DNA from: Lineus longissimus
Taxonomy: Eukaryota > Nemertea > Pilidiophora > Heteronemertea > Lineidae
Reading direction: 5' to 3'
DNA length: 64,000 nucleotides
NCBI RefSeq assembly: GCF_910592395.1
Contig: NC_088322.1
Span: 7,993,431-8,057,430, forward strand
In this document: piece after piece, positions 9,341-19,390 of the stretch
How the letters are laid out: each line of letters starts with the position of its first letter
Position numbering within the stretch: position 1 is the stretch's first letter
Position numbers and translations under genes: made by a program
Notes under the pieces: generated by a model
Seen by the model: only the letters and a program-made list of their open reading frames with translations
Database searches by the model: none
Told to the model about the DNA's origin: nothing

Positions 9341-10525
9341 TCAAATATCAAACGTGTCTGTGACAGTGTAGAATAAAACATAGATGTTGAACGTCTGCCT
9401 TGCGCACCAACTGTTGAACTTTGCTGGATATCCATCCCATTTAACTAAATATTCTTTTGTTCTACCCCTGCCGTGTTCTGCAAGTATTCTCTCGAATTTA
9501 TAGGTCTTTTCTGGCGACACATCTACTTTCTGCAGCTCTTTTTCGTAGAAAGTGCCTAAGATGTTTTCACCTTGCGCGTCATGGACGCCGTACAGGGTTG
9601 GATGACTTTTAACGCGTCTTTTTATAGTAAAGATTTCTGTTGACCAGTTGGGTAAATAAGATTTTTCGAATAGCATTTTTGTCTTGCCAATCCTTACCTT
9701 ATCGCCAATTTCAAATTTGAATTTGACGTTTTTTGTTGATAGGTTTTCTTTTGAGTAGAGTACGTGCCAAACGTCATCTGCATTACCCTCGTTCACCTCG
9801 CTGGGTTTCCTCTTGATGCTCCTATGCCACATGTTGTTGTATGAATGTAGAAGTTTCTGAAGAATTGACAGGTATGACAGAGTGTTCTGCCGTGTAAAGG
9901 CACAAAACATGTGTTATTTGAAAGTTATGTTGAAACACTCGATTATAGCTGCTTTAACCTCATTATTCGAAGTAAAAAAATTGATATTTTCTTTTTTTAG
10001 AAAGGCTTGAAATTTCTTGCCCAGAAACTCACCCCCCTTATCGGTTCTTAAATTTTTTGGTTTTCGCTTGGATGTGGCAAATATTTTAGAGAATGCATCC
10101 ACCTGTTCTGCCCCTGTTTTAGTTCTTAAAGGGACCACCTACGCGAATTTCGAAAGCGTATCGATCACTGTGAGCAAATATTTATAGGGTTTATTATATT
10201 TGACTATTCTGCACAAATCAACGAGATCCGCTTCCCACTGTTCGGCGATGTCGGCGACAACAATACGCCTTCGTTTGAAATGGCGACGGATCGGCTTGTG
10301 GAGCGTGTATGTGGCTTGACTTCTTAACCATTTCTTGATGTCAGAGGTCGATATCTTACTACCGACCACCCTCTTTAAGGTATTTACACCTCCAAAACTA
10401 CCGGAAATACCTGGTGTGTAATAGATCTTTTTCAATAGCCTGGCTGCTTTGTCACTACCACGCTTCCCAGCTTTCATTTTTGTCGTCATGTTTTCATGTG
10501 GAGAAGATGGTATCAGGACTGTCAA
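9341..10525 (-). pseudogene. Polinton integrase with chromodomain (left arm), broken
   Basis: Three collinear frames make one DDE integrase: AEQWEADLVDL holds the first Asp, LRTDKGGEF the second, and NEVKAAIIE the Glu. A C-terminal chromodomain (YKFERILAEHGRGRTKEYLVKWDGYP) follows. A TAG after SKFA and a TAA after FNITFK interrupt it; both are also in the right arm. This arm additionally has a one-base deletion in the chromodomain (GTTGGTGCGC against GTTGGGTGCGC on the right) that changes the end. Chromodomain integrases can direct insertion to marked chromatin. No active protein is expected. Confidence 0.85.
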
Positions 10526-11291
10526 ATACAGGAGAACTCTGTCTGTGAAACGTCGGAGAGTTCCAAGAAGCTAATGGGTCTCTCCTCCTCGACTTGGGCG
10601 TTTTATTGACCCCTATACCCTCCCTATCATTGAGTTTGAGTTTTTTCTTCCATTCCCTGTTCGTAATCATGTTACTGGATATTTCACCCTTACCATCGAG
10701 ATAAGATAGGACCGAATCAACGCCGACAGGAGGGCTAGAATGTTTTGCGTTTGAAGAGGCGTTTTGTATGACCGACTTGATATCGCTTCCTTTAATGACG
10801 TCTCCGTTAATTGAAATTTCGCCGCTTTCGTTCCAGCTAAATTTTGGGTCGTCCAGCAATGCCTGTACTAATTTTTTGGCCTTTGGTTTTGAGTACCCGG
10901 GTACTTGCTGCAATATCGCCTTGGGGGAAAGAGGAGACAATACGGAGGGCTGGGCAGCCATTTGGTTTACAGCAGTTGTATCCGCAGCTTGGGCAGTCGT
11001 TGTAACAGCATTTTGGGCTTGCCCTATTGTTCCAGCGTTTAAATCTAGTGATGGGGAATGTATTGTTCCCAAGTACTTGCGAAGCAACTGCGAGTATGCT
11101 GTGGCCTTGTCATACTCACTCATAGTTGTTGAGGACAGTATTTTTTGCATTTCTTGATCAATACCCATTGCGTTGTATGCCTGGGGTTTGGTATCCTCTT
11201 TGTGGCGTTGCTGATACAGATATTTATCTACCATCTCATGAGGTATTAACGCCATTTTGCGCATCTGACTCATTATGCGGCTATTTATCAA
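10494..11291 (-). CDS. Polinton-associated 265-aa protein (left arm)
   Basis: An open frame starting MINSRIMSQMRKMALIPHEM with an N-terminal helix-rich region (MGIDQEMQKIL, YSQLLRKYLG), an Ala/Gln-rich linker and a basic C-terminus. It overlaps the small basic gene by 4 nt and the integrase reading by about 30 nt, a compact viral-type arrangement. I know of no assigned function; position suggests a virion or DNA-associated protein. The right-arm copy is cut short by a transposon. Confidence 0.55.
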   Translation of the reverse strand: MINSRIMSQMRKMALIPHEMVDKYLYQQRHKEDTKPQAYNAMGIDQEMQKILSSTTMSEYDKATAYSQLLRKYLGTIHSPSLDLNAGTIGQAQNAVTTTAQAADTTAVNQMAAQPSVLSPLSPKAILQQVPGYSKPKAKKLVQALLDDPKFSWNESGEISINGDVIKGSDIKSVIQNASSNAKHSSPPVGVDSVLSYLDGKGEISSNMITNREWKKKLKLNDREGIGVNKTPKSRRRDPLASWNSPTFHRQSSPVFDSPDTIFST

Positions 11292-11573
11292 CCACCAAAA
11301 ATACTTCCAATGGCTCTAATCACGGGGCCTAGCAGTGCTCCAAGAAAACCACCCTTTTGAATGATCCGTTTTCGTTCCTTTAACGATGTCTTCTTGCACG
11401 CTAATTTACGGAGGGAGTGCTTGTGTTTCTTCAGACATTTAAATTGATTTCTATTAAGGGGTACGTTGCCTTTTAAACAGTTGCTCGCAGACTCCCCCAC
11501 CGCATTAAGGAGCCCTTTGTCGGCTGTTTGAAGAATCTGGCGTCTTTTCTTAGCCTGAGCAGATTTCAGTGCT
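11288..11573 (-). CDS. Small basic protein with GG-rich hydrophobic C-terminus (left arm)
   Basis: The full reading is clearer in the right arm (16687-17013, 108 aa). It begins MAKYHIKHYVRQLKALKSAQAKKRRQ, is strongly basic, and ends GGFLGALLGPVIRAIGSIFGG. A basic chain with an amphipathic or membrane-active glycine-rich tail recalls small core or membrane-lytic virion proteins of adenovirus-like elements; that parallel is inference. It overlaps the ATPase end and the next gene by a few bases. Confidence 0.6.
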
Positions 11574-12185
11574 TTATAAGTTGGCGCACGTAATGTTTAA
11601 TGTGATATTTTGCCATATCGAATAATTGATGCTAAAATCCAAGAATAGATATCCAAAGGGTTGACGCGTCGCATCGGCAAAAGCTTCGGGAAGGGCTTTG
11701 GTATTACCAGGAGAAATTTGCTTTGCCAAATGTGTGATCTGAGACACGTCTCTTGGATTTTTGAATAACACCACATAATTAGAATTCAAGCTTATGGTGC
11801 GCTGCTGTCTCCCGTGAAAAAAAAAGTTCTGTACGATAAAGATGGCTCTCCGGTTCAAATGATGACAATCCTTGGTGAAGATCTTTGTGACTTTTTCATC
11901 TGTTTCACACATTAAATCGTCGATAATGAGCAATGTTCGCTCATCTACAGATGTATTTTCAGAAAAATTCAGACCAGAGACGAACTCCACATTTGGAAAC
12001 GCTGCAAACGCCTCCTGCCATACGCCTCCATAGCACCAAACAATTCTATCAGGTGGAGGGTCAATAGTAGAGGCAGCATTGGATATCAATCGTTGTACAA
12101 AGAAAGACTTCCCGCACATGGTAGGCCCTGCTACTAGACATGTGAATGGATGTTTCAAGAGAAGGTCTCCACTTGAAATATGCAT
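11574..12185 (-). CDS. Packaging-type ATPase, FtsK/HerA (A32-like), left arm
   Basis: A 203-aa intact frame. Walker A is GPTMCGKSFF near residue 22, Walker B LLIIDDLM near residue 87, and a polar sensor-like segment IFIVQNFFFHG follows. These are the marks of the genome-packaging ATPase shared by Polintons, adintoviruses and NCLDVs, which would drive DNA into a virion. Its intactness contrasts with the broken integrase and polymerase. A foldback element now separates it from the polymerase gene that would normally be its upstream neighbour. The right-arm copy is 205 aa and nearly identical. Confidence 0.85.
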   Translation of the reverse strand: MHISSGDLLLKHPFTCLVAGPTMCGKSFFVQRLISNAASTIDPPPDRIVWCYGGVWQEAFAAFPNVEFVSGLNFSENTSVDERTLLIIDDLMCETDEKVTKIFTKDCHHLNRRAIFIVQNFFFHGRQQRTISLNSNYVVLFKNPRDVSQITHLAKQISPGNTKALPEAFADATRQPFGYLFLDFSINYSIWQNITLNITCANL

Positions 12186-12524
12186 GCTGAGATCTCGACT
12201 AATATAATGAGGGATTCAACAAAAAAATACTGTTATAGGTTATAGTGCAACTATCTAGAGCAAAAACAGATAATGATCTATTGTACCGTGGATGTTGGTG
12301 ATAATGATGATGATACATTCTGTAATAGTGCTATCAAGGTATTATAACTGTTTTCTGGCGCAGAAACCATAATAGATGACACTGGCAATAATTTTTCAAA
12401 TAACATCCCTTATAAAATGACATATATGTAAGCACGATACAGTTCAATGATGTTTATAAAATAATAATAGCAGATGTACAATGATGATAATAGCGCTCAA
12501 GGAGCGCGTAAACTTCACTATGGT
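12186..12524. other. Upstream region of the ATPase gene (left arm)
   Basis: A/T-rich, no frame of note, with a short ATGATG repeat at about 12300. Mirrored at 15779-16117. It could hold the ATPase promoter; nothing specific is visible. Confidence 0.4.
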
Positions 12525-12532
12525 GAAATAAT

Positions 12533-13485
12533 GGTTTATGCCTGTTTCGCCTATTCCTGTTTCGCCTATTCCTGTTCTGCCTATTCCTGTTTGGCCTATT
12601 TCCTGTTTGGCCTATTTCCTGTTTCGCCTATACCTGTTTCGCCTACTTCCTGTTTCGCCTACTTTCCAGTACCCCTACAATAAATCGACTCTCCCAGGGG
12701 GAACCTTACGGATGCATGTCCATTTTATGGGAAAAATGTGAGGGAACAATTGGATGATGTTAACGATGTGATGACAATTTGACTAATCAAATGCCATCAA
12801 CTTTATTAACAAACCATGCCATGACCGTTTTGAAAGAGTCACCTTGAAAGCGGGTACAGTCCGGGACTTATTTGACCATATGACTATACTGACACACAGT
12901 AAAAACTAATAGATTAAGTAGAGTAAAGCAGTCGCTTATTTTATAAAAACAGGAATTCATGAGTTTTTGATAAAAATGCATAATACTGTACATTCTCATA
13001 ATTATTTGATCAAAATCAGCTGCTATTACGTAGCCAGTTACTGACTAAGACAAAAGAAAGAGAATCTACAATATAAAATGCAGGTCTGAGAAACCTTTCT
13101 CAAATCTAATGAAAGGGTAAAACTTTCTTACTATTTTATTTCTTGCCTTTTAAAATACGCTAAAACATAAGCCAATGTAAGCTATGTATAATTTTCCAAA
13201 GCTATTCCGAATAATACTGAAATAATTGACATGTCGCTAAATCCATTATTTCAGACTTTATTCTTAATGATAGCCTTTAACACTATAGTAAGGGACGGTT
13301 CATATTCCTACGTCTGTGGGGAGGTTAGCAATACTTTTGAATAGGCGAAACAGGAATAGGCGAAACAGGAATTAGGCGAAACAGGAATAGGCGAAACAGG
13401 AAGTAGGCGAATCAGGAATAGGCGAATAAGGAATTAGGCGAAACAGGAATAGGCGGAACAGGAATAGGCGAAACAGGAATACACC
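12533..13485. mobile_element. Foldback (TU-like) element 1, left copy
   Basis: A 953-bp element whose two ends are inverted arrays of about 9-10 copies of a 15-bp unit (CCTGTTTCGCCTATT). Ends read GGTTTATGCC and, inverted, GGTGTATTCC. It is flanked by an exact 8-bp target duplication GAAATAAT at 12525-12532 and 13486-13493. The interior has no gene. Terminal arrays of 15-bp repeats and an 8-bp duplication recall sea urchin TU foldback transposons; the family assignment is from memory and architectural. It lies between the polymerase stop (13521) and the ATPase start. Confidence 0.88.
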
Positions 13486-13520
13486 GAAATAATACACGTG
13501 AGGGAGAGATGTCATAATAG

Positions 13521-14762
13521 CTAATAGCCAAAAGGCAATGTAAAGAAATCGTCTGTCAGGTAACGCTTGTCGTATACTAAGCCGTACTTTTTCACCTCCC
13601 GAACTGTGGTAATTTTGAAATCCTTACGTCGCCGAATTTTGTAAGGATTTTCGACCGAAAGGGTGTCGGAAAAATTCAGGTTTTGTACCAAGTCCCTCAT
13701 GGTTTCGAAATTGATTTTTTGACTATTACCATAGTTCAGGGTGAACCCTCGGACTTTGCACACAGTCTCTTTACTCTATTTGATGCGATACCCGTAGTTT
13801 TTTGGTCCCCCTGAAACAAACTCTTCAAGGGATGCGCCGTTCAACTCATCCTTGAAATCCCCCAGATAGTCGCCTAGGGGTGGGTTGAAGTGTTTTTTGT
13901 TTGTTTTGTCGTACACGTATATAATACTATCAGTGTCAAAATATTATGCTTGTTGATCAAGTTTTTTCAACTCCTCATACAATTACAGCCGCACATGTGC
14001 AGTTGTGTAAGCTGCGATAACACAATTTGTGTAAGGACACGCTTCTATGAATTCAGTCTTCTCATGGTATTTCAAAAGAACGAATTCTTCGTTCACTAAT
14101 TGAGAATCTGTTACTTCAATGCTATCGTTGGTCAATTTATTGATATAAACCTCTGGACTATCTGTATATAATGTCTTTACAAAGTTATTTCGTTGCCCGA
14201 ATTTTCCCCACAACGCACATATCCCTGCCTTGTAGGTACTGCGCATGCCTGCGTTATATTTGATATTGTAACGGTCTAAAGTGATCCCCTCGTGCGGCGC
14301 GTAATCATCGATGTACTTCTTTTTGTCTTCTTCGGTCTCACACCAATCGGGCCAACCGCTAGCTTCTTCTTTTCTGCTTTAGAAAAGTATTAATGAAACT
14401 CATAAATAGACCGCCCTCTTTCTTCTCAAGATCATATTGGGTTGTTTGCTCGAAATCCCAAATTTCGTATGTTCGCACCAGACGATAGCCCTTTTCGACC
14501 GCTTTTCTGACTTCAAATATAACCCATGTCCCTATCAGAGTGCACTCATCGTCTGAATGGTCACACGTTTTAGACGACGTCTCCGCACACTTCGCACAAA
14601 GTGAAAACTTCAACTTGTTACCCGTCCTCTGGGGTCAAACAGGAAAATACAATTGCTTTGGCGGTAATACTTTACATTTGATAAGACCTTCGCACTTCAG
14701 TGGGTCGTCAACCTTTTGCAGATTTTCACCCCGGTACACCACTGGGTGCCCTAGAGGATAAT
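13521..14762 (-). pseudogene. Polinton protein-primed DNA polymerase B, C-terminal part, broken
   Basis: The minus strand carries the palm and thumb part of a Polinton family-B polymerase. It shows YPLGHP just after where motif A should be, a Cys-rich segment CAKCAE, ICALWGKFGQRN (motif B region), YFDTDS (motif C, at about 13945) and a C-terminal KKYGLVYDKRYL. At least three in-frame stops (near 14635, 13950 and 13778) and a one-base insertion in an A-run near 14375 disable it. The exonuclease and N-terminal parts are absent. The stop at 13521 sits just outside the foldback insertion. It forms the loop between the two arms. Confidence 0.85.
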
Positions 14763-14851
14763 GTTTATATTTATGCGTATCACAAATGCAATGAAAACGA
14801 AAGCATCAAATATGTCGACTTTACATCGCTTTATCCGTATGTCAATAAATA
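14759..14851 (+). pseudogene. Inverted scrap of DNA polymerase B with motif A
   Basis: The plus-strand reading carries KYVDFTSLYPYVNKY, the polymerase B motif A that belongs immediately upstream of the YPLGHP segment on the opposite strand. The two abut, so about 90 bp have been flipped in place. The right edge is exactly the start of the right-arm foldback array. Confidence 0.85.
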
Positions 14852-15770
14852 TATTCCTGTTTCGCCTAATTCCTTATTCGCCTATTCCTGATTCGCCTAC
14901 TTCCTGTTTCGCCTATTCCTGTTTCGCCTAATTCCTGTTTCGCCTATTCCTGTTTCGCCTATTCAAAAGTATTGCTAACCTCCCCACAGACGTAGGAATA
15001 TGAACCGTCCCTTACTATAGTGTTAAAGGCTATCATTAAGAATAAAGTCTGAAATAATGGATTTAGCGACATGTCAATTATTTCAGTATTATTCGGAATA
15101 GCTTTGGAAAATTATACATAGCTTACATTGGCTTATGTTTTAGCGTATTTTAAAAGGCAAGAAATAAAATAGTAAGAAAGTTTTACCCTTTCATTAGATT
15201 TGAGAAAGGTTTCTCAGACCTGCATTTTATATTGTAGATTCTCTTTCTTTTGTCTTAGTCAGTAACTGGCTACGTAATAGCAGCTGATTTTGATCAAATA
15301 ATTATGAGAATGTACAGTATTATGCATTTTTATCAAAAACTCATGAATTCCTGTTTTTATAAAATAAGCGACTGCTTTACTCTACTTAATCTATTAGTTT
15401 TTACTGTGTGTCAGTATAGTCATATGGTCAAATAAGTCCCGGACTGTCCCCGCTTTCAAGGTGACTCTTTCAAAACGGTCATGGCATGGTTTGTTAATAA
15501 AGTTGATGGCATTTGATTAGTCAAATTGTCATCACATCGTTAACATCATCCAATTGTTCCCTCACATTTTTCCCATAAAATGGACATGCATCCGTAAGGT
15601 TCCCCCTGGGAGAGTCGATTTATTGTAGGGGTACTGGAAAGTAGGCGAAACAGGAAGTAGGCGAAACAGGTATAGGCGAAACAGGAAATAGGCCAAACAG
15701 GAAATAGGCCAAACAGGAATAGGCGGAACAGGAATAGGCGAAACAGGAATAGGCGAAACAGGCATAAACC
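14852..15770. mobile_element. Foldback (TU-like) element 1, right copy, inner end clipped
   Basis: Mirror of 12533-13451. It keeps the outer array and the 8-bp duplication partner (ATTATTTC, 15771-15778) but lacks the last ~34 bp of the inner end, because the palindrome boundary falls inside the array. Confidence 0.85.
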
Positions 15771-16117
15771 ATTATTTCACCATAGTGAAGTTTACGCGCT
15801 CCTTGAGCGCTATTATCATCATTGTACATCTGCTATTATTATTTTATAAACATCATTGAACTGTATCGTGCTTACATATATGTCATTTTATAAGGGATGT
15901 TATTTGAAAAATTATTGCCAGTGTCATCTATTATGGTTTCTGCGCCAGAAAACAGTTATAATACCTTGATAGCACTATTACAGAATGTATCATCATCATT
16001 ATCACCAACATCCACGGTACAATAGATCATTATCTGTTTTTGCTCTAGATAGTTGCACTATAACCTATAACAGTATTTTTTTGTTGAATCCCTCATTATA
16101 TTAGTCGAGATCTCAGC

Positions 16118-16735
16118 ATGCATATTTCAAGTGGAGACCTTCTCTTGAAACATCCATTCACATGTCTAGTAGCAGGGCCTACCATGTGCGGGAAGTCTTT
16201 CTTTGTACAACGATTGATATCCAATGCTGCCTCTACTATTGACCCTCCACCTGATAGAATTGTTTGGTGCTATGGAGGCGTATGGCAGGAGGCGTTTGCA
16301 GCGTTTCCAAATGTGGAGTTCGTCTCTGGTCTGAATTTTTCTGAAAATACATCTGTAGATGAGCGAACATTGCTCATTATCGACGATTTAATGTGTGAAA
16401 CAGATGAAAAAGTCACAAAGATCTTCACCAAGGATTGTCATCATTTGAACCGGAGAGCCATCTTTATCGTACAGAACTTTTTTTTTCACGGGAGACAGCA
16501 GCGCACCATAAGCTTGAATTCTAATTATGTGGTGTTATTCAAAAATCCAAGAGACGTGTCTCAGATCACACATTTGGCAAAGCAAATTTCTCCTGGTAAT
16601 ACTAAAGCCCTTCCCGAAGCTTTTGCCGATGCGACGCGTCAACCCTTTGGATATCTATTCTTGGATTTTAGCATCAATTATTCGATATGGCAAAATATCA
16701 CATTAAACATTACGTGCGCCAACTCAAAGCACTGA
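16118..16735 (+). CDS. Packaging-type ATPase, FtsK/HerA (A32-like), right arm
   Basis: A 205-aa frame, essentially the same protein as at 11574-12185, with Walker A GPTMCGKSFF and Walker B LLIIDDLM. Its end overlaps the start of the small basic gene at 16687. The few base differences from the left copy leave the frame open. Confidence 0.85.
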   Translation: MHISSGDLLLKHPFTCLVAGPTMCGKSFFVQRLISNAASTIDPPPDRIVWCYGGVWQEAFAAFPNVEFVSGLNFSENTSVDERTLLIIDDLMCETDEKVTKIFTKDCHHLNRRAIFIVQNFFFHGRQQRTISLNSNYVVLFKNPRDVSQITHLAKQISPGNTKALPEAFADATRQPFGYLFLDFSINYSIWQNITLNITCANSKH

Positions 16736-17013
16736 AATCTGCTCAGGCTAAGAAAAGACGCCAGATTCTTCAAACAGCCGACAAAGGGCTCCTTAATGCG
16801 GTGGGGGAGTCTGCGAGCAACTGTTTAAAAGGCAACGTACCCCTTAATAGAAATCAATTTAAATGTCTGAAGAAACACAAGCACTCCCTCCGTAAATTAG
16901 CGTGCAAGAAGACATCGTTAAAGGAACGAAAACGGATCATTCAAAAGGGTGGTTTTCTTGGAGCACTGCTAGGCCCCGTGATTAGAGCCATTGGAAGTAT
17001 TTTTGGTGGTTGA
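16687..17013 (+). CDS. Small basic protein with GG-rich hydrophobic C-terminus (right arm)
   Basis: 108 aa, Lys/Arg-rich with a C-terminal GGFLGALLGPVIRAIGSIFGG. The start ATG overlaps the ATPase end and the stop overlaps the next start. The left-arm copy shows the same C-terminal part, but its longer frame is interrupted near the N-terminus. Confidence 0.6.
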   Translation: MAKYHIKHYVRQLKALKSAQAKKRRQILQTADKGLLNAVGESASNCLKGNVPLNRNQFKCLKKHKHSLRKLACKKTSLKERKRIIQKGGFLGALLGPVIRAIGSIFGG

Positions 17014-17711
17014 TAAATAGCCGCATAATGAGTCAGATGCGCAAAATGGCGTTAATACCTCATGAGATGGTAGATAAATATCTGTATCAGCAACGCCACA
17101 AAGAGGATACCAAACCCCAGGCATACAACGCAATGGGTATTGATCAAGAAATGCAAAAAATACTGTCCTCAACAACTATGAGTGAGTATGACAAGGCCAC
17201 AGCATACTCGCAGTTGCTTCGCAAGTACTTGGGAACAATACATTCCCCATCACTAGATTTAAACGCTGGAACAATAGGGCAAGCCCAAAATGCTGTTACA
17301 ACGACTGCCCAAGCTGCGGATACAACTGCTGTAAACCAAATGGCTGCCCAGCCCTCCGTATTGTCTCCTCTTTCCCCCAAGGCGATATTGCAGCAAGTAC
17401 CCGGGTACTCAAAACCAAAGGCCAAAAAATTAGTACAGGCATTGCTGGACGACCCAAAATTTAGCTGGAACGAAAGCGGCGAAATTTCAATTAACGGAGA
17501 CGTCATTAAAGGAAGCGATATCAAGTCGGTCATACAAAACGCCTCTTCAAACGCAAAACATTCTAGCCCTCCTGTCGGCGTTGATTCGGTCCTATCTTAT
17601 CTCGATGGTAAGGGTGAAATATCCAGTTACATGATTACGAACAGGGAATGGAAGAAAAAACTCAAACTCAATGATAGGGAGGGTATCCCTCACCGAAAGG
17701 CAGTGCACTGA
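17010..17711 (+). pseudogene. Polinton-associated 265-aa protein (right arm), cut by transposon
   Basis: Same protein as 10494-11291 up to residue ~226, then a TA-flanked transposon at 17687 replaces the C-terminus with seven foreign codons (PHRKAVH). The remainder resumes after 19278. Confidence 0.8.
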
Positions 17712-19278
17712 AAAGGACTGCATCACACTGCTTTTGACTGAAACCCCCACTGCATATGACTGTCTTAGGCATATCATTTTTTCTTAATGTTTTAAAACCA
17801 CTGATTTTGACTGAAAGACCACTGCAAAGCACTGCCACTTGCATATCATTATGAACGACGTATTTCAAAAACACTGCCTATGACTGAAAGACCACTGATT
17901 TCCACTTCTCCAACTCTGATCGAAACCCGTGGCATTTTCAACATGACTGAAAACCACTGCTTTATGACTGGTGAGATTAAGACTTGATGGCAGTGTAAAG
18001 CAGTGGTAATTGCAGTCAAATTCAGTGTTAAATATCACCCATAATGCAACCTGAGACAGGAAGCTCGTAAGTTTGAATTTGATAGTCAAACATTCAAGAA
18101 ATCGTGGTACCTCTTCATATTTCTCGATATTTACCCGAATTTCAATATGAGAAGAGGGGAGTTTTAGTCAGTTTGAATTGGAACACATAAGGAGCCAAAT
18201 GAATGCAAAAAGGGTAATCTCGACAGACACTGAAGTTGTATTTTCAGCAAATCAAGAAGGCTGTATAGGCCCTATAGGTGTTGTAATGCATGCATACACT
18301 GCAAGATATCTGCATGTATCTTCATGCATCTACTGTAGGCCCTATAGGTGTTAATTGTAATGTATGCATACACTGCAAATTATCTGCATGGGAGCTCAAT
18401 ACACATCAATCAGTAGATCATTATTCTACAGGCTGCGTGCAGTTACTTTATTTGGAAGTCAATTTGATCTAGCTTCAATCCCTGACATCACTGACAGTAG
18501 CTATGTGCCATGTGTCGTTTCAAGTAACCCCATCGTCTAGTAACCCCATCTGACCACTGTCATTATGACAAAGTTTGCAATGACGTAGGTCAAGGACGTG
18601 AATTTGTCATCTTTTTACTGTGTCACGTCATCATACAATGGCGATGTCCTCTATTTGTGCAGATGACGTCATCACTGCCATATTGGACGCAAACACACCG
18701 TCTAAAATAGGACAGCAAAAGTAACAGTTCGCTAGAAGTTTTTGCTTTTTCGAACAATTTCTTTGGTTGTCATCAGCACAGGGGGGTCACGTCCCCCAAA
18801 CCTCGTTTCTCGGCATCCGTGCCTGCATGCCATTAAATAAATTATTCATATTAACACTGAAAATGACTGCTCCCTCCAAGAGGTTTTGGAAATGGCAGTC
18901 AAAATCAGTGGTGTTTCAGTGTGGATTCAGTGTGCTGCGAAATATTTAAATTAACACTGAACCCCACTGCCAGCCCTGTGCATGATGCATAGTGGGGAGT
19001 CATTTTCAGTGTCAAAAGCAGTGGAAATCAGTCAGCCTTAATATTTAAATGAGCACTGCTTTTGACTGCCTTACCACTGATTTTGACTGTCTTACCACTG
19101 CTTATGACTCCCTACCCTCTATTTTTGATTGCTGTATAACTGTATGCTTTGGTATTGCGTGACTGAAAAACACTCCCTATGACTGCTTTCCACTGATTTC
19201 AACACTGCCATAAAAATGTGAGGTAACACTGCAACCTGACTGAATCCTGACTGATATCACACTGCTTTTCGGTGAGGG
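17687..19278. mobile_element. TA-flanked non-autonomous DNA transposon packed with CACTG motifs
   Basis: About 1.59 kb bounded by inverted TCCCTCACCGAAA and TTTCGGTGAGGGA, with TA on both sides. The left arm preserves the uninterrupted site (GGGTATAGGGG), which proves insertion. There is no transposase frame. By eye I count about 34 CACTG pentamers on the two strands, roughly ten times the ~3 expected by chance, often as CACTG(A/C)...TGACTGAAA. A ~50-bp direct repeat containing AGGCCCTATAGGTGTT occurs at 18265 and 18335. The TA duplication suggests the Tc1/mariner group, but an AT reading (ISL2EU-like) is also possible. Confidence 0.85.
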
Positions 19279-19390
19279 ATAGGGGTCAATAAAACGCCCA
19301 AGTCGAGGAGGAGAGACCCATTAGCTTCTTGGAACTCTCCGACGTTTCACAGACAGAGTTCTCCTGTATTCGACAGTCCTGATACCATCT

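Larger units (their letters stand above)
7437..13451 (-). mobile_element. Left arm of palindromic Polinton/Maverick
   Basis: This 6.0-kb arm is almost identical to the reverse complement of 14852-22300. Genes run on the minus strand, outward from the centre: ATPase, small basic protein, 265-aa protein, integrase, MTTFNDH protein. The retrovirus-like integrase with FtsK/HerA-type packaging ATPase and, in the spacer, protein-primed DNA polymerase B identifies a Polinton. Capsid and cysteine protease genes were not recognised. The outer border is taken where similarity to the other arm fades. Confidence 0.85.

Noticed and set aside
10768-11157. 129-aa plus-strand frame opposite the 265-aa gene (also 17144-17533)
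   Set aside because: Antisense shadow of a gene with matching frame in both arms; no domain of its own.
10494-12185. Active Polinton or endogenous virus able to move
   Set aside because: ATPase and two small genes are open, but integrase and polymerase carry several shared stops, the polymerase lacks its N-terminus and motif A is inverted, and no capsid or protease genes are seen.
12474-12741. Pro/Ser- and Tyr/Phe-rich repeat proteins across the foldback ends
   Set aside because: They are translations of the 15-bp repeat (which stays open in several frames because its length is a multiple of three).
12533-13485. CRISPR-like array of regular ~15-bp repeats
   Set aside because: Units are head-to-tail without unique spacers, form inverted arrays at both ends of one element, and sit in eukaryotic DNA with an 8-bp target duplication. 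Foldback element fits all of this.
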